Assembly: GCF_900115955.1 (NCBI RefSeq)
Contig: NZ_FOYL01000009.1
Location: 62,001-126,000, forward strand
Length of the DNA stretch: 64,000 nt
Direction of reading: 5' to 3'
Source: Lentzea waywayandensis
GTDB lineage: Bacteria > Actinomycetota > Actinomycetes > Mycobacteriales > Pseudonocardiaceae
Shown here: in pieces, positions 9,537 to 18,008 of the stretch
How positions within the stretch are numbered: position 1 is the stretch's first letter
Layout of the letters: every line of letters begins with the position of its first letter
Program-made: the position numbers and the translations under genes
The notes under the pieces: model-generated
What the model was told of the DNA's origin: nothing
What the model saw: the letters and a program-made list of their open reading frames with translations, nothing else
The model's database searches: none

Positions 9537-9729
9537 GCGATTCCTTCGAGCGGGGGTGGCCAGTTCCCCGAACGTAGGGCGTGCGAATCGTCCCGTCTGC
9601 GATCTTCATGACCTCTTCACAACAACCGGGATCTGTCGTCGAAGTTGACCAGCAGGTCGCACTTCCTGACACGCCTGCGAGGCTGACGTCAGGGCGCGCA
9701 CCGGTAAATCCCGTGGCAACACCCGGCTT

Positions 9730-10938
9730 CTAGGCCGTCTGTCGCAGCGCGGGCGACACCCACGCCATCACGACGCCCACCAGCAACACCGCGAGGCCGG
9801 ACGCGATCCCGGCCCGCGGATCACCGGCCGCGACCGACGCGGCACCGGCCACGGCCGCACCGAGAGGCCGGCCGAGGCCCCAGGCGATCATCCGCGCCGA
9901 GGTGTTGACCCGGGACTGCAGTTCCTCCGGGCACACCTGCTGCCGGTAGGTGATCCCGTTGATCACCACGATCGCGCCGACGACGCCCCAGAACGTCGCC
10001 GCCGCACAGGTCAGCAGCCAATGCCCGCTGACGAGCACGAGCACCCCTGCGAACAGGGAGAGCGGCAGGGCCGCGAGCGCCACCCTGGCGTTGCCCCAGC
10101 GCGCGGTCACCCGCGGCAGCAGGCGGGAGCCGATGATCGCGCCCAGGCCCCAGCAGCTGAACAGGGCCGCGAGCCTGACGTCGCCGTCCGGCGCGACACC
10201 GAGCACCTTGTCGGCGAACGGCACGAGCAGGGCCACCCACGCGCCACCGGACACCGAATGCGTCGCGCCGACGAGGGTGAGAATCCGGATGATCGGCTCG
10301 TGCCAGAGGAACCGCAGCCCTTCGCGCACGTCCTTGGCGAGTTCGCCGGCACCGCGCACCGGTCGTGGCGTGCCCAAGCTGCTGGTGATCGCGCGCAACA
10401 ACAACGCCGAACCCACCGCCGTCAGCGCGTTCACGGCCAACAAAGCCGCTGGGGCAACGATCGCCACGAGCAGGCCCGTCACGCCGGGCACCACGAGTTC
10501 CACGATGGTGGTGCGCCCGAACAACGTCGAATAGGCCGTCGTCAGCTTTTCCTTGCCCACCAAGGCAGGCAGCGCCCCGAAGTTGGCCGCGTCGAAGAAC
10601 ACGAACGCCGTCTGCGTCGCGAACGCCACCACCACGACGTGCGGCGCGGTCAGGCCACCCGCCAGCCACGCCAGCGGCACGCTCAGCAGCACGGCGGCGA
10701 CCGTGAAGTCCATCGCCACCATCATCACGCGGCGGTCGAGCCGATCCGCGAGCGCACCGGCCAGCAGCCCGAACACCAGGTACGGCAACGCCTCCGCCGC
10801 CGTGACGGCCGACGTCCAGCCCGCCGACCCGGTCAGCTGGTAGACGAGCACGGGCAGCGCCACCGCCGACACCACGGCGCCGACGACCGACAGCACCCGT
10901 GCGTTGAGGTAGCGGGCGAAGTCGCGCTCAGCACCCAC
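9730..10938 (-). CDS. MFS exporter (enterobactin-exporter/MFS_3-like), 12 membrane segments
   Basis: About 402 residues of alternating hydrophobic helices, with the family's N-terminal 'FARYLNARVLSVVGAVVSAVALP' pattern of small-molecule exporters. The GTG at 10938 is preceded by GGGGGAG at 11 nt. A second GTG at 10947, overlapping the regulator's stop, is only 2 nt from that ribosome site. It directly follows the WYL regulator and is almost certainly cotranscribed, so regulator and pump form one unit controlled by the palindrome at 11941-11967. Substrate unknown; a toxic metabolite or antibiotic is the usual guess. Confidence 0.82.
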   Translation of the reverse strand: MGAERDFARYLNARVLSVVGAVVSAVALPVLVYQLTGSAGWTSAVTAAEALPYLVFGLLAGALADRLDRRVMMVAMDFTVAAVLLSVPLAWLAGGLTAPHVVVVAFATQTAFVFFDAANFGALPALVGKEKLTTAYSTLFGRTTIVELVVPGVTGLLVAIVAPAALLAVNALTAVGSALLLRAITSSLGTPRPVRGAGELAKDVREGLRFLWHEPIIRILTLVGATHSVSGGAWVALLVPFADKVLGVAPDGDVRLAALFSCWGLGAIIGSRLLPRVTARWGNARVALAALPLSLFAGVLVLVSGHWLLTCAAATFWGVVGAIVVINGITYRQQVCPEELQSRVNTSARMIAWGLGRPLGAAVAGAASVAAGDPRAGIASGLAVLLVGVVMAWVSPALRQTA

Positions 10939-10946
10939 CGCAACCA

Positions 10947-11924
10947 CTACTCCCCCACCCCATCGCCGTACCGGGTGGCGATCGCCATCGCCCGTTCCCT
11001 CAGCGCTGCACGCAACCACGGCGGCTCAACGACTTCCGCCCCCGCTGACAGCCGCCACACCGCCCACTCCGCATGCCGGGAGTCCTGAAAGGTGACCTCC
11101 ATCCGCTGCCAGCCGTCCTCGGTCTCCTCGGCGAGAACGGCCAGCGCGGTCCCCACCAGTTCCTCGCGCCGCGCCGGATGCACCCGCAGCAGCACGGCGA
11201 CCTGGTCGCCGCCGGTCCGGAACCGCGTGCTGCGCTCCTGCCAGGCCCGGTCCAGGTCGACCCGATCGGCACGCTGCGCTGGTTCGTCCAGCTCCTCGGC
11301 GGCCAGGATCCGGGACAGCCGGTAGGTGCGGTCCTCCCCTGACCGCTGGGCCAGAAGATAACCCTGCTCGCGCACGGTGACCAGGCCGATCGGATCGACC
11401 GTGCGCCACTCGGGTGCCTTCTCGTGCGCCTCGTAGTGGATTCGCAGCCGGTGGCCCGCGAACACCGCGCGCCGGACCTCCGCCACCACCGCGTCCGGCA
11501 GCTCCTCCTCGGCCGCGCGACGGGACAGCAGATCGGTTTCCGGGTCGATGAGCAGTCGTTCCGCCGCACCGGCCGCCGTCAGCCGATAGCTCTCGGGCAG
11601 CGCGTCGACCACCTTGAGCATGGCCGAGGCGAGGGCCGAGCCGAGTCCGAACACCTGGGCGCCGCGCCGTGAACCGGCTACCAGCAGGGCCAACGCCTCG
11701 TCGTGGTTCAGCCCGGTGAGCTCGGTCTGGAAACCGGGCAGCAGCGCGAAACCGCCGTGCCGGCCGCGTTCGGCGTAGACCGGGACACCCGCTGCGGACA
11801 GCGCCTCGATGTCCCGCAGCACCGTCCGGGTGGAGACCTCCAGCTCGCGAGCCAACGCCGTCGCGGACAGCCGACCGTGCCGGCGCAGCAGCAGGACCAG
11901 GGAGACCAGCCGGTCGGCGCGCAT
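10947..11924 (-). CDS. WYL-domain transcriptional regulator (HTH_11/YafY type)
   Basis: 325 residues. An N-terminal winged helix-turn-helix (residues 1-60, with 'LVSLVLLLRRHGRLSATALA') is followed by a WYL ligand-sensing domain (about 140-215) and a WYL C-terminal extension. The family senses small ligands or nucleic acids and is often autoregulatory. The ATG has TAGGG seven bases upstream. A perfect 11-bp inverted repeat lies between this gene and the divergent Rid-like gene, so it probably controls itself, the MFS pump and the divergent pair. Confidence 0.88.
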   Translation of the reverse strand: MRADRLVSLVLLLRRHGRLSATALARELEVSTRTVLRDIEALSAAGVPVYAERGRHGGFALLPGFQTELTGLNHDEALALLVAGSRRGAQVFGLGSALASAMLKVVDALPESYRLTAAGAAERLLIDPETDLLSRRAAEEELPDAVVAEVRRAVFAGHRLRIHYEAHEKAPEWRTVDPIGLVTVREQGYLLAQRSGEDRTYRLSRILAAEELDEPAQRADRVDLDRAWQERSTRFRTGGDQVAVLLRVHPARREELVGTALAVLAEETEDGWQRMEVTFQDSRHAEWAVWRLSAGAEVVEPPWLRAALRERAMAIATRYGDGVGE

Positions 11925-11940
11925 GCGAAAACCCTACGGG

Positions 11941-11967
11941 AATACACGACACAGGATGTCGTGTATT
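11941..11967. promoter_or_regulatory. perfect palindrome, likely WYL-regulator operator
   Basis: AATACACGACA (11941-11951), spacer CAGGA, then TGTCGTGTATT (11957-11967): 11-bp arms without mismatch, midway in the 91-bp divergent gap. The core CGACA-N5-TGTCG is a plausible dimer site. Confidence 0.7.
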
Positions 11968-12015
11968 GGTTGCGAGGCTGCGCAGCGAACATCCGAGATC
12001 CAGAATGGAGCTGTT

Positions 12016-12417
12016 GTGGCAGTGGAACGAACGCCGATCGACCCGTGGCCGTGGTCGGCGGAGCTGGGGTACCACCAGGGCGAGGTCGTCACCGGGCAGA
12101 CGCGGACGCTCTTCTGCGCCGGGCAGACCTCGATGAACGGTGACGGCAAGCCCGAGCACGCCGGAGACATGGCCGCGCAGCTGGCACTGAGCCTCGACAA
12201 CCTGGAAGCGGTGCTGGCCGAGGCGGGGATGTCGCTCGCGAACCTGGTGCGGCTCAACGTCTACACCACCGACGTCGACCTGCTGTTCCAGCACTACGGC
12301 GTGCTGGCGGCGCGGCTCGGCCAGGCGCGGGTGGCGCCGCCCACGACGATGCTCGGCGTGACGCGGCTGGCGATCCCGGACCTGATGGTCGAACTGGAGG
12401 GAACGGCGGTCGCGTGA
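12016..12417 (+). CDS. Rid/YjgF-like protein lacking the deaminase arginine
   Basis: 133 residues, normal size for a trimeric Rid protein. The fold pattern is seen in 'LFCAGQTSMNGDGKP', 'LVRLNVYTTDVD' and 'PPTTMLGVTRLA'. The Arg that binds the imine carboxylate in true RidA (PARS context) is Thr here, so 2-aminoacrylate deaminase activity is unlikely; it belongs to one of the other Rid subgroups. The GTG has GGAG five bases upstream. It overlaps DUF488 by GTGA and lies divergent from the WYL regulator. Confidence 0.8.
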   Translation: MAVERTPIDPWPWSAELGYHQGEVVTGQTRTLFCAGQTSMNGDGKPEHAGDMAAQLALSLDNLEAVLAEAGMSLANLVRLNVYTTDVDLLFQHYGVLAARLGQARVAPPTTMLGVTRLAIPDLMVELEGTAVA

Positions 12418-12881
12418 CGCTCAGGGTGGTGACGATCGGCGTCTACGGCTTCGACGAGGAGTCGTTCCTCCGGACGTTGCGAGAAGCGGACGTCGAGTTG
12501 CTGCTCGACGTCCGGCAGCGACGCGGTGTCCGCGGGCCCGAGTACGCCTGGGCGAACTCACGCCGGTTGCAGGCCGCGCTCGCGGAGGCCGGGATCGCCT
12601 ACGAACACCACCCCGAACTCTCGCCGACGACCGAGTTGCGGCGGTTGCAGTACGCGGAGGACGACCGCCAGGGCGTGGGCAAGCGCAACCGCCGCGTGCT
12701 CGCCGGCGAGTACGCCCGCCGGTACACGGCGGAGATCCTCGGCAGTGCCGACCTGGCTCCCATCAGGTCGGCACTGCCGAGAGGCGCGGCGTTGTTCTGC
12801 GTCGAGCGCGACCCGGAGGCGTGCCACCGATCGTTGATCGCGGAGCGACTGCACGTCCAGGTCGAGCACCTCAGACCGTGA
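12414..12881 (+). CDS. DUF488 family protein
   Basis: 155 residues with the DUF488 signatures: LLLDVRQRR near residue 30, RNRRVLAGEYARRY near 95, and CVERDPEACHRSLIAE near residues 132-147. The conserved Cys and His motifs suggest a metal or nucleotide site, but no member has a settled biochemical role. It is coupled to the Rid-like gene by a GTGA overlap. The stop is directly followed by the stop of the convergent SnoaL-like gene with no spacer. Confidence 0.85.
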   Translation: MTLRVVTIGVYGFDEESFLRTLREADVELLLDVRQRRGVRGPEYAWANSRRLQAALAEAGIAYEHHPELSPTTELRRLQYAEDDRQGVGKRNRRVLAGEYARRYTAEILGSADLAPIRSALPRGAALFCVERDPEACHRSLIAERLHVQVEHLRP

Positions 12882-13496
12882 TCAGCCAAGGCCGATCTGC
12901 TGGTAGAACGTCTGGTTGTCCCAGAAGAGGAACTCCTCGTCCATCGTGCCTCGCCGGTTCCACAACCCGACGGTGGCCATGTTGATGGCGTACTTCTTGC
13001 CCGTCGGCTGGATGAGACCGCCCTTGCCGTCCGGCATCGGCCGCGTGAAGGTGCCCTTCATGACGCCGGCGACCGCGCTCAGGCCGCCGTTCGCGACGCG
13101 CAGGTAGTGCGACTCGATGCGGGTGTCCGGCGCCCAGACGAACAGGGCCTTGAGGTCCTCGACGTGCCTGTCGATGCCGTCGGTGTAGTGGCCGTCTGGC
13201 CAGTGCACGCGGATGTTGCGGGCGTGACTCTCCCCCAGCCGCGCCCACTTCTGGTGACTGAAGACGTCGAAGTCGAGCTCGTCGAACGTCCTGAGGTTCT
13301 CCCGCTCCTCCCTGGTCAGGTCCTTGGCGAACGGCGGGTTCGGCACCGGCGTGGTGGCCGGGTCGGGCAGCGGCGTCCACGGCGAGTACCCGGCCGGAGC
13401 GGCGGCCTCGGCGACGCCACCGGTCACGGCGGTCAGCGCCATCGCGCCGAACGCGGCGGTGCTTCCCTGGGTGATGAGCGAACGACGGTTCAGCAT
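12882..13496 (-). CDS. Tat-exported SnoaL-like (NTF2-fold) protein
   Basis: 204 residues from the ATG that has GGAAGG eight bases upstream; an upstream in-frame start adds ten residues but ignores this site. The N-terminus MLNRRSLITQGS with a hydrophobic stretch ending AEAAA is a twin-arginine signal. The rest (about residues 65-204) resembles SnoaL-like ester cyclase/NTF2 proteins, with 'HYTDGIDRHVEDLKALF' and 'ATVGLWNRRGTMDEEFLFWD'. The pocket could bind or isomerise a small molecule; no substrate is suggested. Exported SnoaL proteins are common in actinobacteria and mostly uncharacterised. Confidence 0.75.
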   Translation of the reverse strand: MLNRRSLITQGSTAAFGAMALTAVTGGVAEAAAPAGYSPWTPLPDPATTPVPNPPFAKDLTREERENLRTFDELDFDVFSHQKWARLGESHARNIRVHWPDGHYTDGIDRHVEDLKALFVWAPDTRIESHYLRVANGGLSAVAGVMKGTFTRPMPDGKGGLIQPTGKKYAINMATVGLWNRRGTMDEEFLFWDNQTFYQQIGLG

Positions 13497-13538
13497 CTCG
13501 TGCACCTTCCAACTCGGTGTGTGCACGAGAGCCTGGCA

Positions 13539-13553
13539 CTAACTTTTCGTTAG
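13539..13553. promoter_or_regulatory. inverted repeat CTAAC-N5-GTTAG upstream of the SnoaL-like gene
   Basis: Five-bp arms around TTTTC, 43 bp before the SnoaL-like start and just downstream (on the minus strand) of a TATAGC element that could be its -10 box. This is the position expected for a repressor site. Short arms make chance possible. Confidence 0.35.
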
Positions 13554-13579
13554 CGCTATAGATTCAGCAGCGCTGTGAT

Positions 13580-14380
13580 CTAGCTAGCATCAACCTCGAT
13601 CGAGTCGATCGCGGCGGCCGCGAGCGGGGTCGCCGTCTCGGCGTAGCGGGTGGCCAGGGACTGGAACAACTGCTCCGCCTCGATCGCCGGCCAGTCGCCC
13701 GCGAGCAGCTCGGCCGGCAGATGGGGGTCCTGTCGCACGAGGTCGAGCCAGTCGGCGTGCAGCAGCAACTGGCGGGCCAGGTCGTCCGGCAACGAGCTGT
13801 CCGGCTCACGCCACTTCGTCAGGAAGTCCTGGTAGCGGGCGGCGATGGCGGCCGTGTCGAACGCACGGCGCGCCAGGTCCCCAGCCTCGGTCGGCTTGGC
13901 GTGCTGAGCGGTGAAGACGGTGACGTTCTCCGCGAGACCCTCGACCAGTTCGGTCACGTCGCGTGCGCCGGGGGCGATCCACAGGCCGTTCTGCACCGGG
14001 CCGAAGCCCGCCCACTGGAGCTGCGAGCGCAGGTCGTGCCGTTCGCCGCGGCGGCCCTCCGGCAGCGAGAAGCCGACCAGGGTCCAGGTGCCGTCCCAGT
14101 CGCGGTTGACCGCGCCGCGCTGCCAGATCCGGCGCTCGCCGTCCCGCAGGACGTCCGTCGCGCGCGGCGTGAGTCCGAAGTAGACCTTGCGGCCGCTGCG
14201 GTGCTTGGTGAGCAGCCCTCGTGAGGCCATGCGCGTCAGCGTCGAGCGCACCGCCTCCTCCGAGACGTCCACGCGCCCGAACACGTCGATCACGCTGCCC
14301 GAGTAGACCGCGATGCCGCGGTCGAACACGTACAGGCCGAGGAAGTTGAGCATCAAGGACTGGGGCGTCACGCAGCTCAC
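13580..14380 (-). CDS. PaaX-family transcriptional repressor
   Basis: 266 residues. The N-terminal winged helix has the PaaX signature 'FLGLYVFDRGIAVYSGSVID' and 'VSEEAVRSTLTRMASRGLL'. The PaaX central and C-terminal domains follow, with 'WTLVGFSLPEGRRGERHDLR' and 'FGPVQNGLWIAP'. PaaX proteins typically repress aromatic catabolism and respond to an aromatic acyl-CoA. The divergent hydroxycinnamate-type operon starting at 14462 fits that role. GTG 14380 is used; GTG 14371 is an alternative and neither has a good ribosome site, so the message may be leaderless. Confidence 0.85.
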   Translation of the reverse strand: MSCVTPQSLMLNFLGLYVFDRGIAVYSGSVIDVFGRVDVSEEAVRSTLTRMASRGLLTKHRSGRKVYFGLTPRATDVLRDGERRIWQRGAVNRDWDGTWTLVGFSLPEGRRGERHDLRSQLQWAGFGPVQNGLWIAPGARDVTELVEGLAENVTVFTAQHAKPTEAGDLARRAFDTAAIAARYQDFLTKWREPDSSLPDDLARQLLLHADWLDLVRQDPHLPAELLAGDWPAIEAEQLFQSLATRYAETATPLAAAAIDSIEVDAS

Positions 14381-14385
14381 GATAC

Positions 14386-14399
14386 ATGTTGGGCAACAT
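14386..14399. promoter_or_regulatory. putative PaaX operator
   Basis: The inverted repeat ATGTTG-GG-CAACAT lies six bases from the PaaX start and directly abuts the -35 box of the divergent operon. It could therefore repress both directions. Arms are six bp with no mismatch. Confidence 0.5.
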
Positions 14400-14400
14400 C

Positions 14401-14429
14401 TTGACGAGCGTCATGAATATGCCTACCTT
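14401..14429 (+). promoter_or_regulatory. candidate sigma-70 promoter for the hydroxycinnamate-type operon
   Basis: TTGACG (14401-14406), 17-nt spacer, TACCTT (14424-14429), 32 bp before the SDR start. The -35 box is strong and the -10 moderate. Confidence 0.5.
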
Positions 14430-14461
14430 GAGTCGCGACCCCAACGGAGAGGACTCGCCTG

Positions 14462-15340
14462 ATGGAGCTGTCGGGAAAGGTCGCGATCGTCACCGGCGCC
14501 GGCCGCGGGCTGGGCCGGGCGTACGCGGAAGCGTTGGCGCGCAACGGGGCCAAGGTCGTGGTCAACGACGTGGACGACGTCGCCGAGGAGGTCGCCGCGA
14601 GCATCGGGGGCCGCGCGGTGGTCGCGCCGGTCGGGTCCGCCGAGACCGCCGAGTTGCTCGTCGCGGCCGCCGTCGAGGAGTTCGGACGGCTCGACGTGCT
14701 GGTCACCAACGCGGGCATCCTGCGTGATCGCGTGCTGTGGAAGATGACCGACGACGACTTCGACGCGGTCATCAACGTGCACCTGCGCGGCACCTTCACG
14801 TGCGCCCGCGCGGCGGCCGTGCGGATGCGCGAGCAGGGCACGGGCGGCAGCCTCGTGCTGGTCGCGTCGCCCGCCGGCCAGCGCGGCAACTTCGGGCAGA
14901 CCAACTACTCCGCCGCCAAGGCCGGGATCGCCGCCATGGCACGGACCTGGGCGTTGGAGCTCGCCCGCTCGGACATCGCCGTCAACGCGGTCGTCCCCGT
15001 CGCCGCCACCGAGATGACGCGGACGATTCCGGCGTTCGCGCCGTTGATCGAGGAGTCGGAACGAACCGGGGCGCCGCTGCCGGAGTGGGTGCGGCGCGAC
15101 GAGGGCCTGGGCACCGTCGAGGACGTCGCCGACCTGATCGTCTACCTCGCCTCGGACGCGGCCAAAGGTGTTACGGGACAGGCGATCGGCATCGGCGGAG
15201 ACCGGCTCGCACTGTGGTCGCACCCGGCCGAGAAGCAGGTCCTGTTCGCGGACGGCGGCTGGAACGCGGCCGCGATCGCCGAGCGGTTCAGCGAGTTCGA
15301 GGCCGAGACCTACGGGATCCCGATGCCGGTGGCCCGATGA
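14462..15340 (+). CDS. short-chain dehydrogenase, probable beta-hydroxyacyl-CoA dehydrogenase
   Basis: 292 residues. The NAD(P) motif TGAGRGLG is at 11-18, NAG near 83, and the catalytic triad is Ser136, Tyr149 and Lys153 (NYSAAK). It resembles the dehydrogenase half of peroxisomal multifunctional enzyme 2, which oxidises 3-hydroxyacyl-CoA. It is first of five overlapping genes whose products (SDR, amidohydrolase, MaoC hydratase, permease, CoA ligase) match the actinobacterial p-hydroxycinnamate operons (cou in Rhodococcus, phd in Corynebacterium). In that scheme it would oxidise the hydrated cinnamoyl-CoA to the beta-keto thioester. The ATG has GGAGAGG 9 bases upstream. Role by context, not proven. 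Confidence 0.82.
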   Translation: MELSGKVAIVTGAGRGLGRAYAEALARNGAKVVVNDVDDVAEEVAASIGGRAVVAPVGSAETAELLVAAAVEEFGRLDVLVTNAGILRDRVLWKMTDDDFDAVINVHLRGTFTCARAAAVRMREQGTGGSLVLVASPAGQRGNFGQTNYSAAKAGIAAMARTWALELARSDIAVNAVVPVAATEMTRTIPAFAPLIEESERTGAPLPEWVRRDEGLGTVEDVADLIVYLASDAAKGVTGQAIGIGGDRLALWSHPAEKQVLFADGGWNAAAIAERFSEFEAETYGIPMPVAR

Positions 15341-16227
15341 ATGTTCCCAAAATGGATGTGGACAGCCTCGTTGCCATCGACGTCCACACGCACGCGGAGA
15401 TCTCCAGCGACGGCCACAGTTCGCTGAGCCCGACGCTGATCGAGGCGTCCGCCAAGTACTTCAAGTCCGCCCACCGCCAGCCGACGATCGCCGAGACCGC
15501 GGCCATCTACCGCGAGCGCAAGATGGCCGCGGTGATCTTCACGGTCGACGCGGAGCACGCCACCGGGCACCCGCGCATCTCCAACGAGGAGATCGCCGCG
15601 TCCTGCGCCGAGCACGCCGACGTGCTGATCCCGTTCGCGAGCGTCGACCCGTGGAAGGGTCGCACCGCCGTCCGGGAGGCGCGGAGGCTGGTCGAGGAGC
15701 ACGGCGTGCGGGGCTTCAAGTTCCACCCCAGCCTCCAGGACTTCTCCCCGGACGACCGGATGGCGTACCCGCTCTACGAGGTGATCGAGGAGCTGGGCGT
15801 GCCCGCGCTGTTCCACAGTGGACAGACCGGGATCGGCGCCGGCGTGCCCGGCGGCGGTGGCATCAGGCTCAAGCACTCCAACCCGATGCTCGTGGACGAC
15901 GTCGCGGTGGACTTCCCGCACCTGCGGATCGTGCTCGCGCACCCGTCGTTCCCGTGGCAGGACGAGGCGCTCGCGGTGGCCACGCACAAGCCGTTCGTGT
16001 ACATCGACCTGTCCGGCTGGTCGCCGAAGTACTTCCCACCACAGCTCGTCCGCTACGCCAACACCCTGTTGCAGGACAAGGTCCTGTTCGGCTCGGACCA
16101 TCCCGTGATCACCCCGGACCGCTGGCTGGCCGACTTCGCCAAGCTCGACATCTCCGACGAGGTCCGGCCCAAGATCCTCAAGCACAACGCCGCCCGTCTG
16201 CTCGGACTCGTCAAGGAGGACGCGTGA
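15337..16227 (+). CDS. amidohydrolase (ACMSD-like fold), probable beta-ketoacyl-CoA hydrolase
   Basis: 296 residues of the amidohydrolase-2 family. Metal ligands His17 and His19 sit in DVHTHAE, further His in 'FKFHPS', 'LAHPSFPW' and 'FGSDHPVITP' with the terminal Asp. Homologues in hydroxycinnamate operons (CouO/PhdB type) cleave 4-hydroxyphenyl-beta-ketoacyl-CoA, replacing thiolase. The ATG overlaps the SDR stop (ATGA) and the stop overlaps the next start (GTGA). The alternative, a decarboxylase as in ACMSD, is less likely given the neighbours. Confidence 0.78.
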   Translation: MNVPKMDVDSLVAIDVHTHAEISSDGHSSLSPTLIEASAKYFKSAHRQPTIAETAAIYRERKMAAVIFTVDAEHATGHPRISNEEIAASCAEHADVLIPFASVDPWKGRTAVREARRLVEEHGVRGFKFHPSLQDFSPDDRMAYPLYEVIEELGVPALFHSGQTGIGAGVPGGGGIRLKHSNPMLVDDVAVDFPHLRIVLAHPSFPWQDEALAVATHKPFVYIDLSGWSPKYFPPQLVRYANTLLQDKVLFGSDHPVITPDRWLADFAKLDISDEVRPKILKHNAARLLGLVKEDA

Positions 16228-16682
16228 CCATCTCCGTCCAAGGAATCGCCGAACTCAAGGCCCTGGCAGGAAGCAGCCTCGGCCACACCGACTGGCTCCA
16301 GATCGACCAGGCTCGCGTCGACACGTTCGCCGCCGCCACCGACGACCACCAGTGGATCCACGTCGACCCGGAACGCGCCGCCACCGGACCGTTCGGCGGC
16401 ACGATCGCGCACGGCTACCTGACGCTGGCGCTGCTCATCCCGTTGATGACCGAACTGCTCGACGTCTCGGGCGTGCGGATGAGCCTCAACTACGGGCTGG
16501 AGAAGGTGCGGTTCCCCGCGCCGGTGCCGGTCGGGGCCAAGATCCGGCTGCTGGGCCAGGTCGAGTCGGTCGAGGACGTGCCGGGCGACGGCGTTCAGCT
16601 CACCGTCGACTTCACCGTCGAGATCGAGGGCTCCGCGAAGCCCGCTTGCGTCGCACGTGCCGTCTACCGCCACTACGCATGA
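16224..16682 (+). CDS. MaoC-like enoyl-CoA hydratase
   Basis: 152 residues, a single hotdog hydratase 2 domain. The motif ATDDHQWIHVDPERA...GPFGGTIAHGY contains the catalytic Asp and His. It would add water to p-hydroxycinnamoyl-CoA in the cytoplasm, before the SDR step. The GTG start overlaps the amidohydrolase stop. Confidence 0.85.
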   Translation: MTISVQGIAELKALAGSSLGHTDWLQIDQARVDTFAAATDDHQWIHVDPERAATGPFGGTIAHGYLTLALLIPLMTELLDVSGVRMSLNYGLEKVRFPAPVPVGAKIRLLGQVESVEDVPGDGVQLTVDFTVEIEGSAKPACVARAVYRHYA

Positions 16683-16691
16683 GGTGAAGTC

Positions 16692-18008
16692 ATGGCGACA
16701 ACAACGCAGTTACGCCGTGCGGTCGCGTCGAGCTTTCTCGGCAGCGTGATCGAGTACTACGACTTCCTGCTCTACGCCACGGCCTCCGCGGTCGTGTTCA
16801 ACAAGGTCTTCTTCTCCTCGCTGGACCCGTTGGTCGGCACGATCGCGAGCTTCGGCACGTTCGCCACCGGCTACCTCGCCCGGCCGCTCGGCGGAGTCCT
16901 CTTCGGACACTACGGAGACTTGCTGGGGCGCAAGAAGATGCTCGTGCTCACCATGAGCCTGATGGGTGTGGCGAGCTTCCTGATCGGTCTGCTGCCCACC
17001 TACGCCCAGGTCGGCTGGCTCGCTCCGGCCGGACTGATCCTGCTGCGTATCGTGCAGGGCATCTCCGTGGGCGGAGAGTGGGGCGGCGCCGTGCTCATGT
17101 CGGCCGAGCACGCCACCTCCCGGCGCGGGCTGTGGGCGAGCTTCACCAACGCGGGCGCGCCGTGCGGCATGGTGCTGTCGACGCTCGCTTTGAGCGGTAC
17201 CGCGGCGCTGGTCGGTGAGAAGGCCTTCCTCGAGTGGGGCTGGCGGGTGCCGTTCCTGCTGAGCCTGGCGCTGCTCGGCGTCGGCCTGTTCGTGCGGATG
17301 AAGGTCGAGGAGACGCCGGTCTTCAAGGCGGAGCGGAAGCCCGGCTCGATGCCGTTGCTCGACGTGCTGCGCAACCATCCGCGCACGCTGCTGCTGGGGA
17401 TCGGCGTCGGCCTCTCGGCGTTCGTCGCGCAGTCGACGTTGACGACTTTCATACTCGCGTACGGCGTTCAGGCGGGCAACAGCAGGCAGACGATCCTCAA
17501 CGCGCTGACGCTGTCCTCGGCGCTCGCGGTGATCGGCATCCTCGGCTGGTCGTCGGCGTCGGACCGGTTCGGGCGCAGGCCGGTCGTGCTCGTCGGCGCC
17601 GTGCTCATGGCCGCGTTCGGGTTCTTCCTGTTCCCGTTGGTGGACAACGGGTACGTGGTCATCGCGCTCGTGCTCGGCCAGGCCGTGATCCATCCGATGA
17701 TGTACGGGCCGCTCGCCGCGCTCTACAGCGAGCTGTTCAACACCGGCAGCCGCTACACCGGTGCCTCGCTCGGCTACCAGCTCGCGGGCCTGGGCGCAGG
17801 ACTCGCGCCGTTGCTCTTCGCCCAGGTGCAGAGATCGGCCGGCACGGGTGCGATTCCGTTCATCCTCGCGGCCTTCTGCCTGCTCACCGTGGTGTGCACG
17901 GTGATCCTGCGGGAGACCAGCCGGACCAGCCTGACAGGAGACAGGAATGCGGAACTCGGGGCTGGGCAGCTGGCCACACCGCCGCGCACGCATGGCGCCG
18001 AAGCGTGA
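16692..18008 (+). CDS. MFS metabolite:proton symporter (MHS family), probable aromatic acid importer
   Basis: 438 residues with 12 predicted membrane helices. MHS signatures: 'SVIEYYDFLLYATASAVVFN' at residues 16-35, 'GHYGDLLGRKKML' in the loop after helix 2, and 'GISVGGEWGGAVLMSAEHA'. The family takes up shikimate, benzoate-type and dicarboxylate substrates. In the operon it corresponds to CouT/PhdT. Its 3' end overlaps the ligase gene by 62 bp in another frame. Confidence 0.82.
   Translation: MATTTQLRRAVASSFLGSVIEYYDFLLYATASAVVFNKVFFSSLDPLVGTIASFGTFATGYLARPLGGVLFGHYGDLLGRKKMLVLTMSLMGVASFLIGLLPTYAQVGWLAPAGLILLRIVQGISVGGEWGGAVLMSAEHATSRRGLWASFTNAGAPCGMVLSTLALSGTAALVGEKAFLEWGWRVPFLLSLALLGVGLFVRMKVEETPVFKAERKPGSMPLLDVLRNHPRTLLLGIGVGLSAFVAQSTLTTFILAYGVQAGNSRQTILNALTLSSALAVIGILGWSSASDRFGRRPVVLVGAVLMAAFGFFLFPLVDNGYVVIALVLGQAVIHPMMYGPLAALYSELFNTGSRYTGASLGYQLAGLGAGLAPLLFAQVQRSAGTGAIPFILAAFCLLTVVCTVILRETSRTSLTGDRNAELGAGQLATPPRTHGAEA

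Noticed and set aside
7398..9611. 737-codon plus-strand frame opposite the subtilase
   Set aside because: No recognisable motif, fully antisense to a clear S8 protease.
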